64,000 nucleotides of DNA from JABAQJ01 sp046327745 (lineage in GTDB: Bacteria; Gemmatimonadota; Gemmatimonadetes; Gemmatimonadales; Gemmatimonadaceae), in the NCBI GenBank assembly GCA_046327745.1, contig JAXLXV010000012.1, positions 62,001 to 126,000 of the forward strand, given 5' to 3'. The translations under genes were made by a program, and so were the position numbers. The notes below the pieces were generated by a model. The model was given only the letters and a program-made list of their open reading frames with translations. It made no database searches and was not told the origin of the DNA. How positions within the stretch are numbered: position 1 is the stretch's first letter; each line of letters opens with the position of its first letter. Shown piece by piece: positions 52,048-60,290 of the stretch.

Positions 52048-52861
52048 GGCTGACTCGTGCCACGCCAGTGAGCGCGCTGGTTGCCCGGACTGGATCGTTA
52101 GACTGTGACAGGAACGATCCGACCAAGACCGCGTCGGCCCCCTGGAGGGCGGCGCGTGAGACATCGAGACGGCTCCCCACCCCGCTTTCCGCGACGGCCA
52201 CGCACGCCGCCGGGATCTGCGGCAGCAAGTGGGCGTGCACTTCGGGATCGACTTCCAACGACTCGAGGTCCCGCGAATTCACGCCAATCAGGGCGCTGCC
52301 CGAGTCCAGCGCCCATGAGAGCTCCGCCTCAGACCGTACCTCAACCAAGGCCTCGATCTCTGCTCGACGACATTCGGCCATCATCTCGTCCAGCAACCGC
52401 GGGCCGAGGGCGCGCGCGATCAGCAGCAAAGCAGACGCATGCAGAGACCGAGCTTCCCAGACTTGTATTGGGGTGACATGAAAGTCCTTCTTGAGGGTCG
52501 GAAGACGGGACGCCTGGCTGGCCGCCGTTAGGTCCTGAGCGCTTCCCCCGAATTCCTCAGGCTCCGTGAGCACAGAAAGGGCACGCGCGCCTCCCTTGGC
52601 GTAGGCGCCGGCACGTTCACCAGGGGCGAGTTCCTCGCGAAGAACCCCCTTGGAGGGCGATCGCCTTTTCAGCTCGGCGACCACGGCGACCTCACTTCCG
52701 GCTCCCAAGGCGGCGATCAACGACGGAGCCGGGGCCGCATGCTCAATGTCCCCAATCGCGGCCAGGATCGCATCGCGATTCAGGAGTCGTGCTCGCTTGC
52801 GCGCGCTTGCGCACAGTCGCCCGAGCACTCCGCCAGGTGGACTCCATGAGGATCCTTGCAC
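52037..52861 (-). CDS. trpC: Indole-3-glycerol phosphate synthase
   Basis: Fourth step of tryptophan synthesis. Catalytic Lys in VVAELKRRSPSKG and Lys in LKKDFHV; Glu in ALVEVRSEAEL; IGVNSRDLESLEVD and AVAESGVGSRLDV close the site. GTG at 52861 has AGGA 6 nt upstream; GTG at 52828 (MLGRLCASARK) would also fit the family. Its -10 (TACAAT) overlaps that of the divergent lexA. Confidence 0.93.
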   Translation of the reverse strand: MQGSSWSPPGGVLGRLCASARKRARLLNRDAILAAIGDIEHAAPAPSLIAALGAGSEVAVVAELKRRSPSKGVLREELAPGERAGAYAKGGARALSVLTEPEEFGGSAQDLTAASQASRLPTLKKDFHVTPIQVWEARSLHASALLLIARALGPRLLDEMMAECRRAEIEALVEVRSEAELSWALDSGSALIGVNSRDLESLEVDPEVHAHLLPQIPAACVAVAESGVGSRLDVSRAALQGADAVLVGSFLSQSNDPVRATSALTGVARVSRAG

Positions 52862-52884
52862 TTCGGGTCCTGTTCGGCTATTGT
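52856..52884 (+). promoter_or_regulatory. Promoter of lexA
   Basis: -35 TTGCAC (52856-52861), 17 bp spacer, -10 TATTGT (52879-52884). Leader about 59 nt with GGAG before the ATG. The spacer holds one of two TTCGG-N4-TGTTCGG repeats. Confidence 0.65.
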
Positions 52885-52905
52885 AGGCCTTCGGCAGTTG
52901 TTCGG
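52862..52905. promoter_or_regulatory. Direct-repeat operator candidate for LexA
   Basis: Two 16 bp copies of TTCGG-N4-TGTTCGG, at 52862-52877 and 52890-52905, 28 bp apart, flank the shared -10 region of lexA and trpC. Position and repetition suggest autoregulation by LexA; the box of this phylum is not known to me. Confidence 0.45.
52880..52885 (-). promoter_or_regulatory. -10 element of trpC, overlapping that of lexA
   Basis: TACAAT on the minus strand, five of its six bases shared with the lexA -10 read the other way. The matching -35 is weak. Leader to the trpC GTG about 12 nt. Confidence 0.45.
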
Positions 52906-52949
52906 TGAGCGGTTTCTCGATCCCGAGAGCCCACTTCGCGGAGTCACAG

Positions 52950-53558
52950 ATGTCGCTAACAAAACGGCAGCGCGAGATCCTCACGTTCCTTCAGGGCTAT
53001 GCCGAGGACAACGGCTATGCTCCGAGCTTCGAAGAGATCGCGGCGCATTTCAACTATAACTCGTTGGCCACGGTGCACGAGCACCTGAGCAACCTGGAAA
53101 GAAAGGGATACATCAAGCGCTCGTACAACGAGAGTCGGGCGATCGAAATCTTGCCGTCTGACATGTTTGCCAAGGCGGTTGAGCTACCTCTGTTGGGCGC
53201 CGTAGCCGCTGGCGTGCCCATTGAGGCGGTTTCCACGCCGGAGACAATCGCCGTTCCCGACGATTTTGTGCGCCGTTCGGGCGATCACTTTGTGCTGAAG
53301 GTTCGCGGGAACTCCATGATCGAAGAGCAGATCCGCGACGGGGATTTTGTGATCGTGAATGAACGACGGGCCGCCGACAACGGTGAGATGGTGATTGCCC
53401 TCGTGAACCGCACAGCTGCAACACTCAAGCGCTTCTACCGCGAACGGGATGGTCGCATTCGGCTGCAGCCAGCGAATGACACCATGACCCCGATTTACGT
53501 TCACGAGAACGACATTGCCATCCAGGGGGTCGTCGTTGGCGTGATTCGGCGGTATTAG
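52950..53558 (+). CDS. lexA: LexA repressor
   Basis: SOS repressor and self-cleaving protease, 202 residues. The N-terminal winged helix (LTKRQREILTFLQGYAEDNG; SLATVHEHLSNLERKGYIKR) differs from the E. coli recognition helix, so its operator probably differs too. Cleavage site Ala-Gly in LLGAVAAGVP; catalytic Ser in VRGNSMIEEQIRDGD; Lys in ATLKRFYRE. ATG at 52950 has GGAG upstream. Its end overlaps the convergent trpD by 4 bp. Confidence 0.95.
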   Translation: MSLTKRQREILTFLQGYAEDNGYAPSFEEIAAHFNYNSLATVHEHLSNLERKGYIKRSYNESRAIEILPSDMFAKAVELPLLGAVAAGVPIEAVSTPETIAVPDDFVRRSGDHFVLKVRGNSMIEEQIRDGDFVIVNERRAADNGEMVIALVNRTAATLKRFYRERDGRIRLQPANDTMTPIYVHENDIAIQGVVVGVIRRY

Positions 53559-54583
53559 TCGCGGTACGCTGCGAGCATTCGCTCCAGCGCCTCACGACCA
53601 ATGCCTGTGGCCAACGCAATGCGCGCGACTTCTACGCAGGCGGCATACGTTGGACAGCGCTCGGCCACATAGAGCGCCGCAGCAGCGTTCAGGATCACCG
53701 CCGACCGTGCGCCGTCGCTCCCTCCTCCGCTAAGGAGGTCGAGAATCAGCGCCGCATTTTCCGCAGGGGTGCCACCGCGAATGTCGTCTGAGCTCTTGCA
53801 GTGTAGCCCGAACTCGGACGGATCGACTTGCCACTCCTTGATGTTGCCGTGCCGAACCTCAGCGATGTGGGAAATACCCAGAGGGGACATTTCATCAAGT
53901 CCGGGGTCGCCGTACACCACCAAGGCGTGACGACTGCCTAGCGTCGCCAGGGCGCCAGCCAGCAGCATCAGACGTCCGCGGTCGGCCACACCGACCACCT
54001 GTCGACCAGCGTGCGCGGGGTTGGCGAGTGGACCGACGATGTTCATGACCGTCGGAATTCCCAGTTCGCGGCGCACGGGACCCACGTGACGCATCGCCGG
54101 GTGCATCGTGGGCGCGAACATGAACACAACGCCCGAGCGCTCCAGGACGTGTGCGAGGCGATCGACCGGGGCATCTAACGGCACACCTAGCGCCTCGAGT
54201 ACATCGGCGCTCCCGGATTGCGAGGTGAATGATCGGTTTCCGTGCTTGGCGACCCGCACACCGATTCCCGCCGCGAGGAGCCCCGCTGCCGTCGAGATGT
54301 TGAATGTCGTCACGGCACCGCCCCCGGTGCCGCACGTATCTACCAGGGAGTCGGGATCACTGGACGGAACGGTGAGCATTGCGCCACGGAGCGCGCGAGC
54401 CGCTCCCGCCACTTCGGCGGGCGTTTCGCCTTTGACGCGAAGTGCGGTGAGCAGCGATGACACCTGCACGGGCGTGGACTCGCCCTGCATGATCGTCGTG
54501 AACGCGGCGACCGATTGCTCCTCGGTCAGCGCTTCACCGAACGCCAGCTTCCGAATCGCGGAGCTGACTGGGCTGCTATCCAT
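53555..54583 (-). CDS. trpD: Anthranilate phosphoribosyltransferase
   Basis: Second step of tryptophan synthesis: anthranilate plus PRPP. DTCGTGGGAVTTFNISTAAG binds pyrophosphate, AKHGNRSFTSQSGSADVLEA the substrate. At about 342 residues a stand-alone TrpD without TrpG. ATG at 54583 overlaps the GAF gene by 8 bp; a TTG lies 12 bp upstream. Separated from trpC by the opposed lexA gene. trpE and trpG are not in the window. Confidence 0.96.
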   Translation of the reverse strand: MDSSPVSSAIRKLAFGEALTEEQSVAAFTTIMQGESTPVQVSSLLTALRVKGETPAEVAGAARALRGAMLTVPSSDPDSLVDTCGTGGGAVTTFNISTAAGLLAAGIGVRVAKHGNRSFTSQSGSADVLEALGVPLDAPVDRLAHVLERSGVVFMFAPTMHPAMRHVGPVRRELGIPTVMNIVGPLANPAHAGRQVVGVADRGRLMLLAGALATLGSRHALVVYGDPGLDEMSPLGISHIAEVRHGNIKEWQVDPSEFGLHCKSSDDIRGGTPAENAALILDLLSGGGSDGARSAVILNAAAALYVAERCPTYAACVEVARIALATGIGREALERMLAAYRD

Positions 54584-55883
54584 TCCCGACGTCAATCAGG
54601 CGCTCGGCGAGCGAACCGTTCGTCGCGATCAGCGAGATAACCAACGTCAGCAACTTGACGCGCTCCATGTCCTCTTCGACAAAGACGCCACGCTTGGCGC
54701 GGTTCGTCAGGTTCACGACTCCGACCAGCTCGTCGCGATAGATAAGCGGAAATGAGATGAACGACCCCGTCGTGAGAAACTGATCGGCCAGGAGGGGGTG
54801 AGCGTGCGCCTCCGTGGCGTCCTGCACCAGAAGTGGCTCCCTGGACTGCGCAACGATCCCAGCGACGCCATGGCCGAACGGAATACGCGAACCTTCAACG
54901 ATCTGGGGGGCAAGACCTCTCGTGGCGGCCAAATAGAGGGCGTTCTGACCAGGGACGCGAAGCATGAGGGAGCAGCGCTGCGCCTGCATGTCATCGCCAA
55001 CGAGCGCGAGCAAGCCGTCCACCAGCTGTCGCGCGTCGGAGGTCGCGCTGTCCAGGCGCAAGGCGCGTTCGATCAAGTACTGCGTTCGGGTCTTCTGCCG
55101 CAGGGCCTCGCTCCGCCGATGGAGTTCGATGTGCGCCTGCTCCAGTTGAGCCACCGCAGCCATGAGCTGTTGCTCCAGGGACTGCGACTTTCTGCCGGCG
55201 CGACGCGCTTCCTCTTCCCTCGCAGCCAGCTCGTGCTCCAGGTGCACCACTCGGGCGGCATCGTGGGCTCCTGACGACACGGCGGCGCCGCGCGCACGTC
55301 CCAGTTCCTCCTCAAGCGACGAGAGTTTGCGAAGGTACTCACCATGCACGCGCTCCGTGACGTCTTCGAGCGTGGTGACCGCCTCGTCGCGGGCCTCGCG
55401 GTCGGCAAAGCGCTGGTAGGCGAGGTCAAACAACGCCACGCACGGGGCGAATCGCTCGTTTGTCCGCGTTCCGAACATCTTGCGCTGCTCGTACAGCGCC
55501 AGTACGGCGGTCAACGCGCCGTCTGTCGTTAGGCCGCGAAGGGAAAGGATGCCGCCGTCAGCAAAGGGCGACAGCGCAAAGAGCCGCGCGTATTCTGCCG
55601 AGCGATCTCCGATGTCCACGAACTGCCCGCCGGCGGCGATTTGCGTGCGCAGGGCTGGCGGAAGATGGTCGAAGGTCGTGTTGACCTCGGTGCGGACAAC
55701 TGCTCCGTTTTGAGGCGACGCCCGGTCTCGGAACAGCGTGCGCCGCCCATCGTAGCGAATCAGCCCCAGGATCGCCGACCGGTCACCGTCGGCGAGGGCC
55801 TCGCCGAGTGCAATCAAGGCGGCGTCGAGGTCCGGTGCGACGTTGAGCGCGTGCGCGAGCGAGGGGAGAGCGCGTGTGGACAT
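54576..55883 (-). CDS. GAF-domain protein with central coiled coil
   Basis: A 435-residue soluble protein. Residues about 1-165 may form a degenerate GAF-like domain (ALIALGEALADGDRSAILGL). A coiled coil follows (HDAARVVHLEHELAAREEEA; QLEQAHIELHRRSEALRQKT), then a clear GAF domain (DDMQAQRCSLMLRVPGQNAL; IVEGSRIPFGHGVAGIVAQS; SFPLIYRDELVGVVNLTNRA). No output domain. It is coupled to trpD, so it may be a signalling partner of unknown kind. Confidence 0.72.
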   Translation of the reverse strand: MSTRALPSLAHALNVAPDLDAALIALGEALADGDRSAILGLIRYDGRRTLFRDRASPQNGAVVRTEVNTTFDHLPPALRTQIAAGGQFVDIGDRSAEYARLFALSPFADGGILSLRGLTTDGALTAVLALYEQRKMFGTRTNERFAPCVALFDLAYQRFADREARDEAVTTLEDVTERVHGEYLRKLSSLEEELGRARGAAVSSGAHDAARVVHLEHELAAREEEARRAGRKSQSLEQQLMAAVAQLEQAHIELHRRSEALRQKTRTQYLIERALRLDSATSDARQLVDGLLALVGDDMQAQRCSLMLRVPGQNALYLAATRGLAPQIVEGSRIPFGHGVAGIVAQSREPLLVQDATEAHAHPLLADQFLTTGSFISFPLIYRDELVGVVNLTNRAKRGVFVEEDMERVKLLTLVISLIATNGSLAERLIDVGNG

Positions 55884-55980
55884 GTGTGGGCAGGTCCGCC
55901 GCGGAACGCTGCCCGAGCGGACGTGCAATGTGGCCGCGTACGTCAAGCCGTGTCAATCGCTTCCGACTGCGCCGGTTTGC

Positions 55981-56009
55981 TTGAACGCGCCCTGCTGGTA
56001 CGCTACGTT
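55981..56009 (+). promoter_or_regulatory. Promoter giving a leaderless mRNA for the truA operon
   Basis: -35 TTGAAC (55981-55986), 17 bp spacer, -10 TACGTT (56004-56009). Six bases separate the -10 from the truA ATG, the same geometry as the promoter at 41236. Confidence 0.62.
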
Positions 56010-56015
56010 TCCTCC

Positions 56016-56792
56016 ATGACGGCGCGCCACGTGCAGCTCGTGCTGCACTATGACGGTTCCGCATTTGCCGGGTGGCAAATTCAGCCAAAGCAGCGGACCG
56101 TGCAGGGCGAATTGGAGCGTGTGCTCGCCGATCTCTGCGGACAGCGAGTTGTGGCACAAGGGGCTGGCCGTACCGACGCGGGCGTTCACGCTCGCGGACA
56201 GGCGGTTGGTGTACGGGTCGCGTCTACGTGGACGACCGCGAAGTTGCGGCGCGCACTGAACGCGCTCCTCCCGGAAGACGTGTGGGTCGCGGCGGCGTAC
56301 GAGATGCGCCCCGAATTCCATGCACGATTCAGCGCTACATCGCGTCGTTATGCCTATCGCGTCGGCACAGATGAAGATGCGTATTCGCCTTTTCGGCGAC
56401 GAACCGAATGGGCTCACAGTCGACCGCTTGATGTCGGCGCGCTGCAGCGCGCGGCCCATGCGGTCCTCGGCTCGCATCAGTTCCTCGCCTTCGCCGTCCG
56501 TGGCACCGCTCCAGAAACCGATGATCACCGCTGCGACGTCACCATGTCCCAATGGGATGTGCATGACGAGCGACTCACGTACCATGTGCAGGCCAATCGA
56601 TTCCTTCACCACATGGTGCGATTTCTCGTCGGCACCATGGTCGAGATTGCGGGCGGCAAACGACCGGAGCACTCGATGATGGAGTTGCTGACTGCCACGA
56701 CCAACGACGACGTGGCTCCTCCAGCGCCTGCCCACGCCCTGTTTCTTGAGCGCGTGGAATATCCTGCTCACCTCTACCTTCCGCAGGAATGA
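56016..56792 (+). CDS. truA: tRNA pseudouridine(38-40) synthase TruA
   Basis: Isomerises uridines 38-40 in the tRNA anticodon arm. Catalytic Asp in GAGRTDAGVHARGQ; LHYDGSAFAGWQIQPKQRTV opens the domain and NRFLHHMVRFLVGTMVEIAG is the C-terminal signature. 258 residues, normal. ATG at 56016 fits the family and the promoter. First gene of a run of ten + strand genes joined mostly by 4 bp overlaps. Confidence 0.95.
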   Translation: MTARHVQLVLHYDGSAFAGWQIQPKQRTVQGELERVLADLCGQRVVAQGAGRTDAGVHARGQAVGVRVASTWTTAKLRRALNALLPEDVWVAAAYEMRPEFHARFSATSRRYAYRVGTDEDAYSPFRRRTEWAHSRPLDVGALQRAAHAVLGSHQFLAFAVRGTAPETDDHRCDVTMSQWDVHDERLTYHVQANRFLHHMVRFLVGTMVEIAGGKRPEHSMMELLTATTNDDVAPPAPAHALFLERVEYPAHLYLPQE

Positions 56793-57454
56793 AGATCTTT
56801 CTCGCGAGTGCATCGTTTGACGACGTCCGATGGGCCATGAATTGCGGGTTGGTGGACGGCGTCCTGGTGTCGGCGTCGCACTTGGAAGCGGACTACCCCG
56901 GCGCGAACGCACGGGTGCACGCCGCTGAACTCGCGCGCTTGTTTCCCTGCCCTGTGTTCATTTCCTCCGGCGCGCGCGATGCCGATGAGCTGTATCGCGA
57001 GGCCCGTGAATGCGCTCGGACGAGCGATCAGCTGGTCTTCGAGTTCCCGCTGGCCATCGACACGGTGGAGCAGCTGCATCGGGCGGTGGGAGACGGCGCA
57101 AAGATCGCCGCGAGCATGATCTTCACGACGGCGCAGGCCATCCTCGCCGCGAAGGCCGGGGCGGCCGCGGTTCTCGTGCACGTCAATGCACTTGAGGCGC
57201 AGGGCCTGAACGCCGCCGCCACGCTGCGAGACATGCGCGCCATTTTCGACGCGCATCGGATTGAGTGCGAGATCTTCGCGGTGACTCCAACGTCCGCAGG
57301 ACAGGTTGGCATGTGCGCCGCCGCCGGTGTGGATGCCGTGGTGTTGGAGAATTCGGTGCTGCGCGATCTGCTGTTGCATCCGCTCGATGACCGAACACTC
57401 GATGCGTTGCTGATTGGTGCGCCGCGCGTACGGCAGCGGAGTGCGACGTCATGA
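56789..57454 (+). CDS. Transaldolase / fructose-6-phosphate aldolase-like protein, catalytic Lys replaced
   Basis: A 221-residue protein with the small transaldolase (FSA/TalC) fold: MKIFLASASFDDVRWAMNCG, ASMIFTTAQAILAAKAGAAA, and VTPTSAGQVGMCAAAGVDAV. The Schiff-base lysine of the family (Lys85 in E. coli FSA, in V-K-V-P) aligns with Glu85 in VFEFPLA. Without that Lys aldol chemistry by this mechanism is not possible, so it is a pseudoenzyme or has another activity. ATGA overlaps on both sides (truA, HtrA). Confidence 0.82.
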   Translation: MKIFLASASFDDVRWAMNCGLVDGVLVSASHLEADYPGANARVHAAELARLFPCPVFISSGARDADELYREARECARTSDQLVFEFPLAIDTVEQLHRAVGDGAKIAASMIFTTAQAILAAKAGAAAVLVHVNALEAQGLNAAATLRDMRAIFDAHRIECEIFAVTPTSAGQVGMCAAAGVDAVVLENSVLRDLLLHPLDDRTLDALLIGAPRVRQRSATS

Positions 57455-58854
57455 TGAAGGTGCTTGGCTCGGCGATTATTGCGTGGATGGCGGCGTGCGG
57501 AGGATCTGCGTCTTCCGACTCGATGGCCCAGGCTGCTCCGGTGCAACAGCGCGAGGCGGTGAGTCAGGGACTGCAGTCGTCACGTCGCACGGCGATTACG
57601 GAGGCTGCGGCCAAGGTTGCGGCGGCCGTGGTGACGGTACAAACAGAGACGGTGGAACGTGTCCCTCAGGACGTGTTCGAGCAGTTCTTCGGTGGACGTT
57701 CTGGGCAGCGTGTATCGCCTGGCCTCGGCTCTGGGTTCATCACGCGAACGAATGGCGTGATCCTGACGAACGCTCACGTGGTCAGTGGTGCCACGAAGGT
57801 GAGCGTGATGTTGCGCGACGGCATGACGTATCCAGCCAAGGTGCTGGGCGTCGATGAGCAGAACGATTTGGCCGTGCTGAAGATCGACGCGCGCAACTTG
57901 CCCACCGCACCGTTAGGCAACTCGGATTCGCTGCTTATTGGTGAATGGGCGCTGGCCATCGGGAATCCGTACGGATTTGTGTTAGGCAATACGGAGCCGA
58001 GCGTCACCGCCGGCGTCATCAGCGCCATCGGCCGCAACTTGATTGGGCAGGTGGAAGGTGGCGGCGTGTACTTGGACATGATCCAGACCGATGCGTCAAT
58101 CAATCCCGGGAATTCGGGTGGGCCGTTGGTGAACGCCCTCGGGGAAGTCATTGGCGTGAACTCGTCGATCTATACCCCGAGTGGTGGCTCCATCGGTCTC
58201 GGATTTGCCATCCCGATCAATCGCGCGCGAAGAGTCGCCGACGATTTGATCGATCATGGGGAAATCCGACGCCCCTGGGTCGGAGAGAAGCTGCGCGTCA
58301 GCACCAGCGACAACCCGCGCGACGTAGTCACCGCTGGGGTGGTCGTCCGCAGCGTGGTGCCCGGCTCTCCCGGGGACAAGGCGGGGTTGGAGCCCGGTGA
58401 TCAAATCGTGAAGGCTGGCGGTCGCACGCTGCGTAACGTCTTCGAATGGGAGGCGCAGCGGTTGAACCTGCGCGTGGGCGAAACGGTCCCGCTGGTGGTA
58501 AAGCGCAACGGCCGCGAGGTCACCTTGGATGTCACAGTCGCCGACCTGCCGGAAGTCAGCGCACCGAAGGTGACGGTCCTTCGTGAGCTGCAGATCGTCA
58601 CCGTGACACCTGCCATTCGCCAGGAAAGGCAGTTGCGCGCCAATCGCGGTGCGCTCGTCGTGAGCGTTACGGATCGCGTGCGCGATGAGATCGGCCTGCA
58701 GGAAGGGGACGTCATCGTACAGATCAATCAGGTCGAGATCACGGCGGCCAGCGACGTGTCGCGCGCACTCGAGACCTCCCGCGGCCGCGCCGCCATTCGC
58801 ATGCTCTTTGAGCGCGGCGGCCTCTTTTACACTACCGACTTCGTCATTCGTTGA
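57451..58854 (+). CDS. HtrA/Deg-type periplasmic serine protease with two PDZ domains
   Basis: A 467-residue exported protease. N-terminus VLGSAIIAWMAACGGSASS could be a lipoprotein signal (Cys16 after Met-Ala-Ala). The triad is visible: His in LTNAHVVSG, Asp in NDLAVLKID, Ser in NPGNSGGPLVN. PDZ1 includes GSPGDKAGLEPGDQIVKAGG; PDZ2 includes DEIGLQEGDVIVQINQVEI. Typical of envelope protein quality control. ATG overlaps the upstream stop as ATGA; a second ATG is the next codon. Confidence 0.92.
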   Translation: MMKVLGSAIIAWMAACGGSASSDSMAQAAPVQQREAVSQGLQSSRRTAITEAAAKVAAAVVTVQTETVERVPQDVFEQFFGGRSGQRVSPGLGSGFITRTNGVILTNAHVVSGATKVSVMLRDGMTYPAKVLGVDEQNDLAVLKIDARNLPTAPLGNSDSLLIGEWALAIGNPYGFVLGNTEPSVTAGVISAIGRNLIGQVEGGGVYLDMIQTDASINPGNSGGPLVNALGEVIGVNSSIYTPSGGSIGLGFAIPINRARRVADDLIDHGEIRRPWVGEKLRVSTSDNPRDVVTAGVVVRSVVPGSPGDKAGLEPGDQIVKAGGRTLRNVFEWEAQRLNLRVGETVPLVVKRNGREVTLDVTVADLPEVSAPKVTVLRELQIVTVTPAIRQERQLRANRGALVVSVTDRVRDEIGLQEGDVIVQINQVEITAASDVSRALETSRGRAAIRMLFERGGLFYTTDFVIR

Positions 58855-60290
58855 CCTTGAAACGCCAGGACTCTTACAGCTCACCGCTCGCCGAACGCTA
58901 CGCATCGACCGCGATGTTGTCCCTGTGGTCGCCCAGCCGCCGATATGGCCTGTGGCGGCGCCTTTGGCTTACCCTCGCCGAGCAGGAGCAACAACTGGGC
59001 GTCCCGATCCCCGCTGACGCCCTGCAGCAGATGCGCCAGAACCTCGACGACATCGACTTCGATGCCGTGGCGGCTTATGAGAAGCGCTTTCGGCACGACG
59101 TCATGGCGCATGTGCACGCCTTTGGCGATGCCGCGCCGGCGGCGCGGGGAATTATCCATTTGGGTGCCACCAGTGCCTACGTCACGGATAATGCAGACCT
59201 GATCTTGATGCGCGACGGCTTGGCGATCCTGCGCGCCAAGGTGTACGACGTGCTCCGCGCCTTGGCCACCTTTGCCGCGCAATGGCGCCAGGAGGCCACC
59301 CTCGGCTACACGCACCTGCAGGCCGCTCAGCTGACGACTGTCGGCAAGCGCGCCACGCTCTGGATGCAGGACCTGGTGTTGGATCTGGCGGACATCGAAC
59401 ATCGGATCGCCACGTTACCCTTGCGCGGAGTCAAGGGGACGACCGGGACACAAGCGTCCTTCCTGGAGCTGTTTGGCGGCGATCATGCCAAGGTGCGTGA
59501 GCTGGACGACCGAGTCACGCGGGCCATGGGATTTTCGCAGGCTCTCCGCGTGACGGGGCAGACATACACGCGAAAGCTCGACGCGCAGGTGTTGGACGTG
59601 TTGGGAGGCTTGGCGGCGTCCGCCGCAAAGTTCGCCAGCGACATGCGCATGCTGCAGTCGTTCGGGGAAATGAGTGAGCCGTTCGAGTCGGAGCAGATCG
59701 GTTCGTCGGCCATGGCGTACAAACGCAATCCAATGCGATCCGAGCGCATCAACTCCCTGGCCCGGTTCGTTGCGTCGCTGGTTCCAAATGCCAACCAGAC
59801 GCATTCGGTCCAGTATTTCGAGCGCACGCTCGACGACAGCGCCAATCGACGTCTCGTGATCCCCGACGCGTTCCTGGCGATGGATGCCATTCTCCTGCTG
59901 ATGTTGAACATCACGAAGGGACTGGAAGTCCACCGGGCGCGGATCCGGCAGCGCATCGCCGACGAACTGCCGTTCATGGCCACCGAAGCGCTTATCGTGC
60001 GCGCGGTGCAAAAGGGCGGCGACCGTCAGGTTGCACACGAGGTCATTCGCCGGCACAGCATCGCGGCGGCCCAGGCGATGAAGAACGATGGCGCGAGCAA
60101 CGACATGTTAGAACGACTCGCCGCCGATCCCGAATTTCCCACCGATATGGAAGAACTTCGCACCACCCTGCAGCCTTCGCGTTTTGTGGGCCGCGCGCCC
60201 GAGCAGGTCGACGAATTTCTGGCTGACGTGATTGGGCCGTTGCTGGCGTCCGCACCAGCCATCGCCAGCAGCGACGAGGTGCGCGTATGA
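58851..60290 (+). CDS. purB: Adenylosuccinate lyase
   Basis: Cleaves SAICAR and adenylosuccinate, giving fumarate. The superfamily signature is GSSAMAYKRNPMRSERINSL. HLGATSAYVTDNADLILMRD and GYTHLQAAQLTTVGKRA hold active-site His. At 479 residues it is closer to the long, eukaryote-like form than to the short B. subtilis type. TTG at 58851 overlaps the HtrA stop as TTGA; the protein then starts TLKRQDSYSSPLAERYAS as expected. Confidence 0.95.
   Translation: MTLKRQDSYSSPLAERYASTAMLSLWSPSRRYGLWRRLWLTLAEQEQQLGVPIPADALQQMRQNLDDIDFDAVAAYEKRFRHDVMAHVHAFGDAAPAARGIIHLGATSAYVTDNADLILMRDGLAILRAKVYDVLRALATFAAQWRQEATLGYTHLQAAQLTTVGKRATLWMQDLVLDLADIEHRIATLPLRGVKGTTGTQASFLELFGGDHAKVRELDDRVTRAMGFSQALRVTGQTYTRKLDAQVLDVLGGLAASAAKFASDMRMLQSFGEMSEPFESEQIGSSAMAYKRNPMRSERINSLARFVASLVPNANQTHSVQYFERTLDDSANRRLVIPDAFLAMDAILLLMLNITKGLEVHRARIRQRIADELPFMATEALIVRAVQKGGDRQVAHEVIRRHSIAAAQAMKNDGASNDMLERLAADPEFPTDMEELRTTLQPSRFVGRAPEQVDEFLADVIGPLLASAPAIASSDEVRV

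Noticed and set aside
57901..57990. Closely spaced TTAGGC copies in the HtrA gene as an operator
   Set aside because: They fall on Leu-Gly codons within the conserved protease core and fit the general distribution of the word.
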